A stretch of 64,000 bases of DNA from positions 124,001 through 188,000 of the forward strand of contig UBYA01000001.1 in assembly GCA_900469615.1 (NCBI GenBank). The letters run 5' to 3'. Source of the stretch: Hyphomicrobiales bacterium (lineage in GTDB: Bacteria > Pseudomonadota > Alphaproteobacteria > Rhizobiales > Rhizobiaceae). The position numbers were made by a program, and so were the translations under genes. Every line of letters begins with the position of its first letter. Within the stretch, counting starts at the first letter, position 1. The notes beneath the pieces were generated by a model that saw only the letters and a list, made by a program, of their open reading frames with translations, was not told where the DNA came from and made no database searches. Positions 46,147 to 53,881 of the stretch are shown one piece after another.

Positions 46147-46953
46147 CTATCGGAACTGATAGGCTTTGACGTAATCCACGAACATGAAGGATGGATCGGC
46201 GGCAGCCATCTTCGTTACGCCATCGACGATACCGAGATCGATGAGAATATACATCGGCTGGCGATGCTCCGGTAAAGCCTTGGTTTTCCAGACGAGGTTT
46301 CCATCGAAATACATGCGTATGAAGTCCGAATCGATCTTCACGCCGTAACGATGCATTTCGGAGGGACTTGCGGTGGCAAATACGTTGATGCGGGAGTAGG
46401 CGGAATCATGTCGCCCATCCCGATGCCAGACATGCACCGTCGATGAGTAGGCACCCGGCTTGTCGCCATAATATTCGATGACATCTATCTCGGCGGTAGA
46501 CTTCGATCGGTCTTTGCCGATCAGCCAGAAAGCCGGCCAGACGCCAGGCCCGTCCGGCAATCGCGCCTGCATCTCGAAGTAACCATATTGCTGGGAGAAG
46601 CCGTTGCCTTTCTGATCGACGGAGGCAATCAGGCCGGAACGCCACATGCCCGCCGCATCGCGCGCAGCGGTAATGCGCAGCATTCCGTCTTGTATCGCAA
46701 AGGGGAAATCGCCGCTCGGATTGGAGAAGCGGGCGCCGCCGAAGTCGCCATTCCACGGCGTGTGGGCAATCCAGCGTGTGCCGGGCCCCCAGGCCGAGAT
46801 GCTGAGGTCGTCGAAAGCGTCCTCGAAGGTCAGCGTCATGCTGCCGAGATCGAGCGCATCCCCGGTATCGCCGGCGCGAGCGATCGTCGTGTCGCAGATC
46901 GCAACAAGCACAGCGGCAACTGACGCGCGAAGGAAAGCGCGGCGGTTGTTCAT
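46147..46953 (-). CDS. Secreted GH16 endo-beta-glucanase / EPS depolymerase (ExoK/ExsH-like catalytic domain)
   Basis: 268 residues from ATG 46953. N-terminal NNRRAFLRASVAAVLVAICD is a twin-arginine-type signal, cleaved near IARAG. GH16 fold with GYFEMQARLPDGPGVWPAFW and the catalytic ExDxxE motif as EIDVIE (Glu155 nucleophile, Glu160 acid/base by family rule). Members in rhizobia (ExoK, ExsH) cut succinoglycan and shorten chains. Encoded between the PKS-NRPS and the Wzy-like gene, so it probably trims the locus's own EPS. An extra 16 upstream codons (from 47001) would spoil the signal peptide. Confidence 0.88.
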   Translation of the reverse strand: MNNRRAFLRASVAAVLVAICDTTIARAGDTGDALDLGSMTLTFEDAFDDLSISAWGPGTRWIAHTPWNGDFGGARFSNPSGDFPFAIQDGMLRITAARDAAGMWRSGLIASVDQKGNGFSQQYGYFEMQARLPDGPGVWPAFWLIGKDRSKSTAEIDVIEYYGDKPGAYSSTVHVWHRDGRHDSAYSRINVFATASPSEMHRYGVKIDSDFIRMYFDGNLVWKTKALPEHRQPMYILIDLGIVDGVTKMAAADPSFMFVDYVKAYQFR

Positions 46954-47140
46954 GCGCTTAGCGCGGTGCAATGGCGAGAAACGGTCCATGCATCGGAGCA
47001 TGAACGTAGCGGTATGGCGGGTATAGCACGTATTTCGGCCGATCGATTCACCAAAAGACTTAGGAATGGCGGAGATACAGCCTTATGGCGGCATGTTAGT
47101 TTCGCGGCAGTGATGAGGCAGAATTGCTGGATTCCCACAC

Positions 47141-48565
47141 ATGTTTGTCATGGGGCTTGTAACACTGATCGTTGGTGTCGTGACGCTGACTGCGCCTGTT
47201 CGATGGTCGTTCATCATCATGAGCGTATCGACCGTCTTCGGCGCCGCCGCCGCCTTCACCGTGCCCGGTCTTGGCGGAGCATCGGTGCTCGTGCCAAGTC
47301 TCTTTCTATTGTTCTTCACCGCGCGCCTGTTCGCAGCCTATGGCGAAGGGCCTTTCCTTGCCGGCATGGCGCCCTGGCAGCCGGGGTTCTTCCTGCTGGT
47401 TCTGACCGCCTTCGGCATCTTCACCGCGATCTTTTTCCCCAGGTTGTTCCAGGGCGTGACGCAGACGATGACCGTCGAGCGATCGATCGGCACACACAGC
47501 CTTATCGCATTGGTTCCGCTGCGTTTTTCCTCCAACAACATCACCCAGACCGTCTATGCCGTCGGCGGCCTGATCTGCTTCATGACCACCTTTGCCTTCT
47601 TTCGGCGGAACGGCGCTCCCTCGATCTTCATCAACGGCATTCTCATTGTCGCCGGCATCAATCTCGGCTTCGCTCTCGCCGACATCATCACGTACTTCAC
47701 GCACACGGATTTCTTGCTCGGTTTCGTGAGGACGGCCAACTACGCACTTCTGACCAATGCCGAAAAGGGCGGGCTGAAGCGCATTTCGGGGACGTTTCCG
47801 GAGGCTTCGGCATTCGCCGATTTCACCCTCGTACTTTTCTCGATCGTTACCAGCCTGTGGCTCGGCGGCATTCGCTCGGCCTTGACCGGTACCATCGCCG
47901 GTTTGCTTCTGGTTGCCTTGATCCTGTCGACATCGGCGACCGCGCTCGTCGGCCTTGCCGTCGTGCTGCCGATCCTTTGCCTCCAGTCGTTTCTTGCCGC
48001 TCGCCAGGAGCCTGGCGCGGGCCGTCCTGTTTTGATCGTGTCTATTCTCGCCAGCATGCCGCTGGTTATCTTCTTCGTTCTCATCGCCATGCCGGATCTC
48101 GCGCACAACCTGCACGACTTTCTTGACGAAATGCTGTTTTCCAAGGCTGACAGCCAGTCCGGACGGGAGCGCTTCATGTGGAATGCCATGGCCTATCAGG
48201 CGTTCCTCGACACGAGCGGCTTCGGTGCGGGCCTGGGGAGCGCTCGCGCATCGAGCTTCGGTCTTGTTCTGTTGTCCAATATCGGCATCTTCGGCACGTT
48301 GCTCTTCGCCATATTCGTCGGCCGGGTGCTCTTGACCGACACGCGATCCGGGAACCCGTCCTCACGACAGGCCGCCGCGGTCGTGCGCGCCGCCAAGGCC
48401 GGGTTCATCACCGTCCTCGTATCCGCGGCCACTTCGGGCACGGTCTACGATCTTGGATTGATGTTCTACATCCTGGCAGGCAGCGTTTCCGCGCTCAGCG
48501 CCGGCACACGGCAGGCGCGGGCGGGCTATGAGCCGCAGTTGGACGCCATTGGAGAATTGAGATGA
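47141..48565 (+). CDS. Wzy/ExoQ-like EPS polymerase (O-antigen ligase superfamily)
   Basis: 474 residues, about 11-12 membrane segments (for example LVTLIVGVVTLTAPVRWSFI, GILIVAGINLGFALADII, LVIFFVLIAMPDLAHNL). A large hydrophilic loop near 170-210 and the AMAYQAFLDTSGFGAGLGS segment resemble the periplasmic active region of O-antigen polymerases/ligases, where a conserved Gly-rich stretch follows a polar helix. Expected to join flipped repeat units in the periplasm. Its start has no strong Shine-Dalgarno; ATG 47150 is an alternative. Its stop overlaps the pyruvyl transferase start (ATGA). Confidence 0.85.
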   Translation: MFVMGLVTLIVGVVTLTAPVRWSFIIMSVSTVFGAAAAFTVPGLGGASVLVPSLFLLFFTARLFAAYGEGPFLAGMAPWQPGFFLLVLTAFGIFTAIFFPRLFQGVTQTMTVERSIGTHSLIALVPLRFSSNNITQTVYAVGGLICFMTTFAFFRRNGAPSIFINGILIVAGINLGFALADIITYFTHTDFLLGFVRTANYALLTNAEKGGLKRISGTFPEASAFADFTLVLFSIVTSLWLGGIRSALTGTIAGLLLVALILSTSATALVGLAVVLPILCLQSFLAARQEPGAGRPVLIVSILASMPLVIFFVLIAMPDLAHNLHDFLDEMLFSKADSQSGRERFMWNAMAYQAFLDTSGFGAGLGSARASSFGLVLLSNIGIFGTLLFAIFVGRVLLTDTRSGNPSSRQAAAVVRAAKAGFITVLVSAATSGTVYDLGLMFYILAGSVSALSAGTRQARAGYEPQLDAIGELR

Positions 48566-49782
48566 AGATTGTCGTCTTCAATGTCAAATACAGTGAAAAT
48601 CTCGGCGACGGGCTGCTGGCGGAATGCATCGAAGCCGCCCTGACGAATGGCGGTGGCGAGATCGAGGTGGAAACGATCGATCTTGCGGGACGGGAAGCCT
48701 TCGCGTCAGGCCACGGCCGGCGCCGGCGCTTCATTCTCGCACTGCTCCACCGCTCGCCCGCCGGTCTTCGGCGGCGGCTTGTCCGCCTGGGGCTCGAACG
48801 CAGGCTGCGCGGGCTTCGCGCGCGCTGGGAGGACAAGATCGCCGCTGCGGATGCCGTCGTGATCGGCGGCGGCAACCTGTTTCAGGACGACGACCTCAAC
48901 TTTCCGCTGAAGGTCGGCACCGTGCTCGATTGCGTCCATAGGCATGACCGTCCCCTGGCGATTTATGCGGTCGGCGTCAGCAAGCATTGGTCGGAGCCGG
49001 CATACGACCTCTTCGCGCGCCTGAAGCGTACGCGGCTTGTTCATCTATCCGTGCGGGATGGTTTTGCCCAGGACAATTGGCGCGAGCATTTTCCCGACGG
49101 ACCGGGCGCGAAAATCGTACGGGACCCCGGATTGCTGGCAGAGGCTCCCGCGGACGCCGGAAAACCGGTTTCATTAGTTAAGCGGCAGCTTACCATAGGC
49201 CTATGCGTGACCGATCCTATCATCCTTCATAGACACGGCAATGCGAAAGCCTCCGCCATTCCCTTTACCAGCGTCGGCGCTTACAGGGACTTGATCGGAC
49301 TGCTCCTCGACGACGGTCAACGTGTGGTCCTGTTTTGCAACGGGGCCCGCGAGGACCAGGCATTTGCCGAGAGCATCCGGCATTCGGTCGCCACTCACCG
49401 GGCCGTCGCGGCGGGCACGCTGGAGATCGCCAGGCGCCCGCTGGTTCCGATCGACCTGATCCGGACAATTCAGCCGCTGGATGTGATTTTGGCTCACCGG
49501 CTCCATGCCTGCATTGCGGCTTACGCGCTGAGGGTCCCGCATGTCGGTTTGGGGTGGGACGGAAAGGTCGAGGGCTTCTTCAATTCGGTAGGACGTGAAA
49601 ATTACTTCGTAAAGGATGCCTCGCTGTCGCCGGGGCGTCTCGCATTGCTGTTGAAAGCGGCCGAGACGGAAGGGATAGAGCCGCTTCGGCATCGCGTCAT
49701 AGTTGCGGAAGCCCAGGCCGGAATCTCGAACATGCGCCGTCATCTGGTTGGGCCGGAGCAATGCGTTATGTCGGGAATATAG
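48562..49782 (+). CDS. Polysaccharide pyruvyl transferase family protein
   Basis: 406 residues. Matches the CsaB/ExoV-type family: KIVVFNVKYSENLGDGLLAE, AADAVVIGGGNLFQDDD, YAVGVSKHW, LVHLSVRDGF, PLDVILAHRLHACIAAYALRVPHVGLGWDGKVEGFF. It should transfer pyruvate from phosphoenolpyruvate to a sugar as a ketal, giving the EPS negative charge. The ATG overlaps the polymerase stop, so the two are one operon. Last structural EPS gene in this half of the locus. Confidence 0.88.
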   Translation: MKIVVFNVKYSENLGDGLLAECIEAALTNGGGEIEVETIDLAGREAFASGHGRRRRFILALLHRSPAGLRRRLVRLGLERRLRGLRARWEDKIAAADAVVIGGGNLFQDDDLNFPLKVGTVLDCVHRHDRPLAIYAVGVSKHWSEPAYDLFARLKRTRLVHLSVRDGFAQDNWREHFPDGPGAKIVRDPGLLAEAPADAGKPVSLVKRQLTIGLCVTDPIILHRHGNAKASAIPFTSVGAYRDLIGLLLDDGQRVVLFCNGAREDQAFAESIRHSVATHRAVAAGTLEIARRPLVPIDLIRTIQPLDVILAHRLHACIAAYALRVPHVGLGWDGKVEGFFNSVGRENYFVKDASLSPGRLALLLKAAETEGIEPLRHRVIVAEAQAGISNMRRHLVGPEQCVMSGI

Positions 49783-49914
49783 CCCCTGTGTGGTGCATAA
49801 TACCCCGAACGCATAATGTATGGTGAATAGATCCAGAGAAATTACTACTATTTATACATAAGGCGTATATATATTCTTCGTTGAACTCGTTAGAACTCGG
49901 GGAAACGACGGTTA

Positions 49915-49928
49915 TCGATTTGTATCGA
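49915..49928. promoter_or_regulatory. Dyad TCGAT-TTGT-ATCGA upstream of the Crp-type gene
   Basis: Five-base perfect arms with a four-base spacer in an AT-rich leader (49783-50038), 110 bases before the regulator ATG. The 5-4-5 geometry matches Crp/Fnr-family operators, so autoregulation is possible. Short and found by eye, so chance is not excluded. Confidence 0.35.
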
Positions 49929-50038
49929 AGACATTGCCGATTTTCTATGGTATTAAATACTTGGAACTCACGAAAATTTATATTTTTGGATGGTCCTTTG
50001 ACCATTCGAGATATGTTTTTTGGCTGAGGGGTGACGGC

Positions 50039-50710
50039 ATGGCAACGCATATTTCGATTGAACATATCCGAAGCCTGGGTGGTGTCGCGCGGACCTTTAG
50101 TGCCGGCAGCGCGATCTGCGACTATGACAGCAATGCGCCGCGCCTTCTCTTTATCCTGGACGGGTGGGCAGCGCGCTGCAAGATGCTGCCGAACGGCACG
50201 CGCTTCGTGACGGAATTCGTTCTGCGCGGCGACATGATCTCGACCTCGCTGACATCGCTGTCGCGCGAGACCGTACAGGCCATTACCAACGTGACCGTCA
50301 TGGTCTTTCCCGATTTTACCTCTTTGCCGAAAATCGACACACCGACCTTGTTCTATCGCATCGTCATTGCCGAGCTGGTACGGCATCAGGCTCGCATGTC
50401 GGAGCGGTTCGCCAATATAGGGCGCCGCGATGCGCTGGAGAAAACCGGCTATCTGCTGCTCGAGCTCGGCTCGCGCATCGGCACCTCGCGGGATTATGCC
50501 GATTCCGAGTATTTCGATTGCCCGTTGACGCAGGCAGACATCGGCGATGCCGTCGGGCTGTCGACGGTCCATATAAACCGTGTTCTCAGAGATATGCGAG
50601 AAGCCGGTCTTCTGTCTTTCCGCAATGGCATCGTCGCATTTCTCGACCGCCCGCGTCTTATGGATATCGTCGATTTCGACCAGTCCTATTTTGATGCAAC
50701 TATGCTTTGA
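50039..50710 (+). CDS. Crp/Fnr-family transcriptional regulator
   Basis: 223 residues from ATG 50039 (GAGGGGTG upstream); the longer frame from 49934 adds AT-rich codons with no domain. N-terminal cyclic-nucleotide-binding-like beta-roll (RLLFILDGWAARCKMLPNGT, EFVLRGDMISTSLTSL), long dimerisation helix, and winged helix-turn-helix LTQADIGDAVGLSTVHINRVLRDM. No N-terminal Fe-S cysteine cluster; ligand residues typical of Crp are not evident. It follows the EPS genes and precedes a LuxR-type regulator on the same strand, so it probably controls one or both. Confidence 0.88.
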   Translation: MATHISIEHIRSLGGVARTFSAGSAICDYDSNAPRLLFILDGWAARCKMLPNGTRFVTEFVLRGDMISTSLTSLSRETVQAITNVTVMVFPDFTSLPKIDTPTLFYRIVIAELVRHQARMSERFANIGRRDALEKTGYLLLELGSRIGTSRDYADSEYFDCPLTQADIGDAVGLSTVHINRVLRDMREAGLLSFRNGIVAFLDRPRLMDIVDFDQSYFDATML

Positions 50711-50775
50711 ACAATACATAAGCTCCATGACGGGTAGCGTTTTCAAGAATTCGCTTAGTCGATATTTCAATATAC

Positions 50776-50793
50776 CATTAACATAGGTTAATG
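50776..50793. promoter_or_regulatory. Perfect dyad CATTAAC-ATAG-GTTAATG, candidate Crp/Fnr operator
   Basis: Seven-base perfect arms around a four-base spacer between the Crp-type gene and the small ORF/LuxR gene. The core TTAAC-N4-GTTAA has the 5-4-5 spacing of Crp/Fnr sites (Fnr: TTGAT-N4-ATCAA). Placed 65 bases before the small ORF, it is the best candidate target of the adjacent regulator. Confidence 0.5.
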
Positions 50794-50858
50794 CGTACAA
50801 ATGAAAAATAAGCAATTACTACGATAAGATATGCCTAAAGAGAGGGGACCAAAAGAAA

Positions 50859-50993
50859 ATGAAAGAGAATGGTGAAGTTACGCGAATGTCACGCTCTTTT
50901 GATAGGGTAAATACTCAAGTTGTTACAAGAAATACAAAGGCCATTTTAAGAGTTGGGGGTGCCGGCCATGAATGGACAATCGCTCGCAAATGA
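50859..50993 (+). CDS. 44-residue small ORF coupled to the LuxR-type gene
   Basis: Starts ATG AAA GAG AAT and ends TGA at 50993, with a good AGAGGGGA Shine-Dalgarno nine to ten bases upstream. The peptide is basic and polar (MKENGEVTRMSRSFDRV at the start, GHEWTIARK at the end), with no signal or membrane segment. It overlaps the first 26 bases of the LuxR-type gene in another frame, so ribosomes finishing it could re-initiate on the regulator. Real small protein or leader-type ORF; no homologue known to me. Confidence 0.45.
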   Translation: MKENGEVTRMSRSFDRVNTQVVTRNTKAILRVGGAGHEWTIARK

Positions 50994-51735
50994 AAAATTT
51001 ACCTCGGAAACAGGGGCGCGCATTATTTCGGTTCGGACATCCGATACCCTGAGGCCGTTTATTGCGTCCGGCATGCCCGGTGTCGATGAATGGGAGGACT
51101 ACATCCTTCTTATCGATCCCCGTGCTCTGGATCGCGAATGCCTGTCGAAAAGTCTCACCGAATGCGATGGCGCCATGCACATCGTCACCGTCGGTTCGCT
51201 CGACGAATGGCAGATGCGGAACATGCAGGTCATGCCGTCGGCAGTTCTTTTCATGATTGGCGGCCGCAAGGTGTCCGATGCCGATGTCAGCGCCAAGATT
51301 TGCGCGCTGGTGGAAAGATTCCAGACAAGCCCGGTGATCGTCGGTGCGGATGGCGACGAGCTTGCGCAACTCCTGCACGCGCTGGAGTGTGGCGCCCGCG
51401 GCTATATACCGACGAGTGTCGGGATCAAGGTTGCCGCGGAAGCCGTTTCGCTTGCGCGCGCGGGCGGCGTCTTCGTGCCGGCAAGCAGCCTTCTGGCCGC
51501 CAAGGAGGCTATCACTCCCGTGGCCAGCCGCAATTGCTGCCTCGACAGCCTTTTCACCCCGCGCGAAGTCGTGGTTGCGGAAGCGCTCAGGCGAGGAAAG
51601 GCAAACAAGATCATCGCCTACGAGATGGATCTTTGTGAAAGCACTGTCAAAGTTCATATTCGCAATATCATGAAGAAGCTCAACGCGACGAACCGGACCG
51701 AGGTCGCTTATAAAATCCGGGAACTCGTCCGCTGA
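50968..51735 (+). CDS. LuxR/NarL-type regulator with atypical receiver-like domain
   Basis: 255 residues from ATG 50968 (GGGGG upstream; a TTG at 50953 is also in frame). The N-terminal ~170 residues look like a pseudo-receiver (ILLIDPRALDRECLSKSLTE, VIVGADGDELAQLLHALECG, GARGYIPTSVGIKVAAEAV) but lack the double-acidic start and a clear phospho-Asp. C-terminal LuxR HTH: LFTPREVVVAEALRRGKANK, IIAYEMDLCESTVKVHIRNI, MKKLNATNRTEV. Such proteins control EPS genes in several rhizobia; here it lies next to the EPS operon with a Crp-type regulator. Probably phosphorylation-independent. Confidence 0.87.
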   Translation: MNGQSLANEKFTSETGARIISVRTSDTLRPFIASGMPGVDEWEDYILLIDPRALDRECLSKSLTECDGAMHIVTVGSLDEWQMRNMQVMPSAVLFMIGGRKVSDADVSAKICALVERFQTSPVIVGADGDELAQLLHALECGARGYIPTSVGIKVAAEAVSLARAGGVFVPASSLLAAKEAITPVASRNCCLDSLFTPREVVVAEALRRGKANKIIAYEMDLCESTVKVHIRNIMKKLNATNRTEVAYKIRELVR

Positions 51736-52251
51736 CCGCTCACCGAGGGTGGTTGTCGAATGCGGGAACAGGGCTTGACGAGCCCGCATCGGCATATTTC
51801 ACAGCGATCGGCCCCGGACAGAAACCGGGGCGATCGACAATCCCGAAGAGCTGCGGACTAGCGCATATGCTGCCTGCCGCTTGCTCGGCGGGTGAACGCC
51901 CACTCCATTGTTTGCCGAAACCGCAAGGACGGCGACCCTTTTCAGGGCTTCCGGCGCGCAAGCCGGCTTAATTTGCCATTTCAGATCCCGGAGCGGGTCA
52001 TCCGGGGGGGCGAGCGACCGGTTACGGCCGCACGATTGCCACATGCGGCGCAGCGACGTGCGTGAGCGCTCTATCTCCTTGTTTTGGAAATTCCCGACAT
52101 CGCAGTGCCGGCGCAACGCCTGGGATTGTTTGAGGTTGGGATTATCGTTGCGGGCACCTGCGCGACAAGTCTCGAGAGACGGTGCGGCTCGACGCACTCC
52201 GGCGTCTTTCGATGGCGGACGTTGCGCGTGAACGGCCTTTGCGGCCGGAGA
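51736..52251. other. Intergenic region between EPS regulators and the XRE cluster
   Basis: 516 bases where two convergent units end. Frames here are short, Arg/Pro-rich and without ribosome sites. No terminator hairpin with a T-run was found by eye. Nothing else recognised. Confidence 0.4.
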
Positions 52252-52677
52252 TCAATGTTGAGCTATGCGCAGCGATGCAATTTCCGCCGGCTTGTCGTCG
52301 ATGATCGCGCTCACGGTCAGCAAGCCCGGGCGTCGCAACCTCAATGGCGAAAAGACAAGGCTGGCGCCGACCACGACATTGATCGGGATGCCATCCGCCT
52401 CCGACCCGTCCGTCAGTTCCTTCTGCTCATTGAGCTGGACCGGGTCCAGCCGCTCTTCGAGGAGCGGTTGGGAATCGCCAGGCGCGATACAGCGCAGAAC
52501 GATCGACCGGTACGGCTCCGTCGCCAAAGTGATCAGGTTTACGTGAACGCAGAACTTGGGCAGAGAAAAGGGGAACTCGGGCAGCATCAGCACTCCGCTG
52601 TAGACGCCGATAAAGCTCAGTTTTTCGCCGATTTCGGTGCGAACGTCGTCGCAAAAGATGCAATATCCATAACGCAT
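52252..52677 (-). CDS. Conserved-looking hypothetical protein, third gene of a toxin-antitoxin-like operon
   Basis: 141 residues, mixed alpha/beta, no signal peptide. N-terminal MRYGYCIFCDDVRTEIGEKL followed by IGVYSGVLMLPEFPFSLPKF; it resembles small cytosolic proteins of unknown function (possibly DUF6941-like, not certain). Starts three bases after the XRE gene stop and probably shares its transcript. It may be an unrelated passenger, or a chaperone or accessory factor of the pair. Function unknown. Confidence 0.6.
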   Translation of the reverse strand: MRYGYCIFCDDVRTEIGEKLSFIGVYSGVLMLPEFPFSLPKFCVHVNLITLATEPYRSIVLRCIAPGDSQPLLEERLDPVQLNEQKELTDGSEADGIPINVVVGASLVFSPLRLRRPGLLTVSAIIDDKPAEIASLRIAQH

Positions 52678-52680
52678 GTT

Positions 52681-53088
52681 TCAATCGTCCCGATCAGTGC
52701 TGGCGCGAGCGACAATGGTGCGGATAGCGCGCGAGGAGCTCCAGGAAATGATCCCGCCGGAGCAAACGGGATGAACGGTCGCCCGAGTTTCGAATTCGGG
52801 AAGATACTTGCCGTTCTTCGACCCGGTAAGGTCGCGGAGTTCGATGTGGATCTCCTTGTCGAGCGCCCAGGCCAGGTCGGCGATGGAACGAAGCGGAAGC
52901 TCTCTTCGCCCGCAGAGATAGCGGTTAAGGTCTCCCCGGCTGACGCCGACCATTTCCGCCAGCCGTTGTTGGGAAAATCCTTTTTCGGACCGCCTTTCGA
53001 GAATGGCGGCAACGAGGTCGCTGCGGACATTAGCGGTAACGCGGCTGGCCGCGCGCGCGCGAGGGCCTATTTCAAACCGAAATGACAT
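52681..53088 (-). CDS. XRE-family HTH protein (antitoxin-like)
   Basis: 135 residues. Helix-turn-helix at ~28-75: ILERRSEKGFSQQRLAEMVG, VSRGDLNRYLCGRRELPLRS. The C-terminal half (FETRATVHPVCSGGIISWSS) is without a known domain. Its start overlaps the end of the upstream gene by 17 bases, the usual coupling of toxin-first (HigBA-type) pairs. It is expected to neutralise the upstream protein and repress the operon. Confidence 0.78.
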   Translation of the reverse strand: MSFRFEIGPRARAASRVTANVRSDLVAAILERRSEKGFSQQRLAEMVGVSRGDLNRYLCGRRELPLRSIADLAWALDKEIHIELRDLTGSKNGKYLPEFETRATVHPVCSGGIISWSSSRAIRTIVARASTDRDD

Positions 53089-53557
53089 CGTCCGGGTTTA
53101 CTCCCTCGACACACAACGCATCCCCTACGCCAAGCTCACGACGTAGCCGGCGCACCTCCAGCCTGTAGCCACGGTAAAGATCATGATCCTTCACATGGTC
53201 GGCCCAATCTCCGAAAACCGCGACGAAGCAGTCACGCATGGCGAACCAGCCGAATATGCGAAGATCCACCGTTTTCAATTCCCAAACCGCGTTTCGTTCG
53301 ACCCGGATTGCCCGGAATTGTCTGGAATGAATGAGCGGCTTTCCGGAGACAAATGTGAAGAAGAGAAAGTCCAGCTGTTCGATGGGACTGAGGACCGCAC
53401 CGAGCGACGATGGTTCGTTTTTGCTTACGCGTTCATCCAACCAGTCTGCAAAACTCGGGGTGGCGAAAAGCAGCCGCTTGGGCCGCTGTCGTCCATCAAG
53501 CTGAATCTCAACTTTAACGATAGCTTCGGATGCGACGAGATTGTCAAACGTAGTCAT
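53072..53557 (-). CDS. HigB/Gp49-like putative toxin with N-terminal extension
   Basis: 161 residues from ATG 53557; an in-frame TTG at 53566 would add three. The C-terminal half (VWELKTVDLRIFGWFAMRDC, FVAVFGDWADHVKDHDLYRG, YRLEVRRLRREL) has the order of a RelE/HigB-type or phage Gp49-like mRNA interferase: Trp-Glu-Leu-Arg/Lys strand, Arg-Ile-Phe strand, final helix with Arg. The first ~80 residues are unfamiliar. It is gene one of three, before an overlapping XRE gene. RNase activity is inferred only; the family match is weak. Confidence 0.6.
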   Translation of the reverse strand: MTTFDNLVASEAIVKVEIQLDGRQRPKRLLFATPSFADWLDERVSKNEPSSLGAVLSPIEQLDFLFFTFVSGKPLIHSRQFRAIRVERNAVWELKTVDLRIFGWFAMRDCFVAVFGDWADHVKDHDLYRGYRLEVRRLRRELGVGDALCVEGVNPDDVISV

Positions 53558-53573
53558 ACCTGTCAACTAATCC

Positions 53574-53579
53574 ATTATA
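53574..53579 (-). promoter_or_regulatory. Candidate -10 element TATAAT of the toxin-antitoxin-like operon
   Basis: A perfect TATAAT on the minus strand, 16 bases before the ATG at 53557. No convincing -35 lies 17 bases upstream. With such spacing the transcript would be nearly leaderless. Confidence 0.4.
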
Positions 53580-53881
53580 ATGTGGCAGATGATCACCTGA
53601 CCTCCCCGAGGGTGGTATGAATTACCGCACATCTGGATTGTATTTATCTGCCTTCCTGATGGCTTAGCGTCGTTAATCACAGAAGAGTATAGCCGATACG
53701 CCGCATCGATACATGTTTCATCTGCTACTCATTTTGAGGTATGGCATTTATATTTCATGTCATCCGGTGTCGTCGCCCTAATACGAACGGTTCTCTTGTT
53801 CGGCTCTCCATCAACGGCTTAACTGCTGGTCGAGGGCGGTGAATGGTCGCTTGCCCCGCCATGGAAAACAGGGAGGATCAT
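53580..53881. other. Divergent intergenic region before the curli operon
   Basis: About 300 bases between the toxin-like gene and the curlin gene. AT-rich around 53690-53760, where the curli promoter is likely. No clear operator or hairpin seen. A GGGAGGA ribosome site ends it, seven bases before the curlin ATG. Confidence 0.4.

Noticed and set aside
45901..46275. Short frames on both strands before the PKS-NRPS operon
   Set aside because: No ribosome site; one is antisense to the GH16 gene end. Treated as promoter region.
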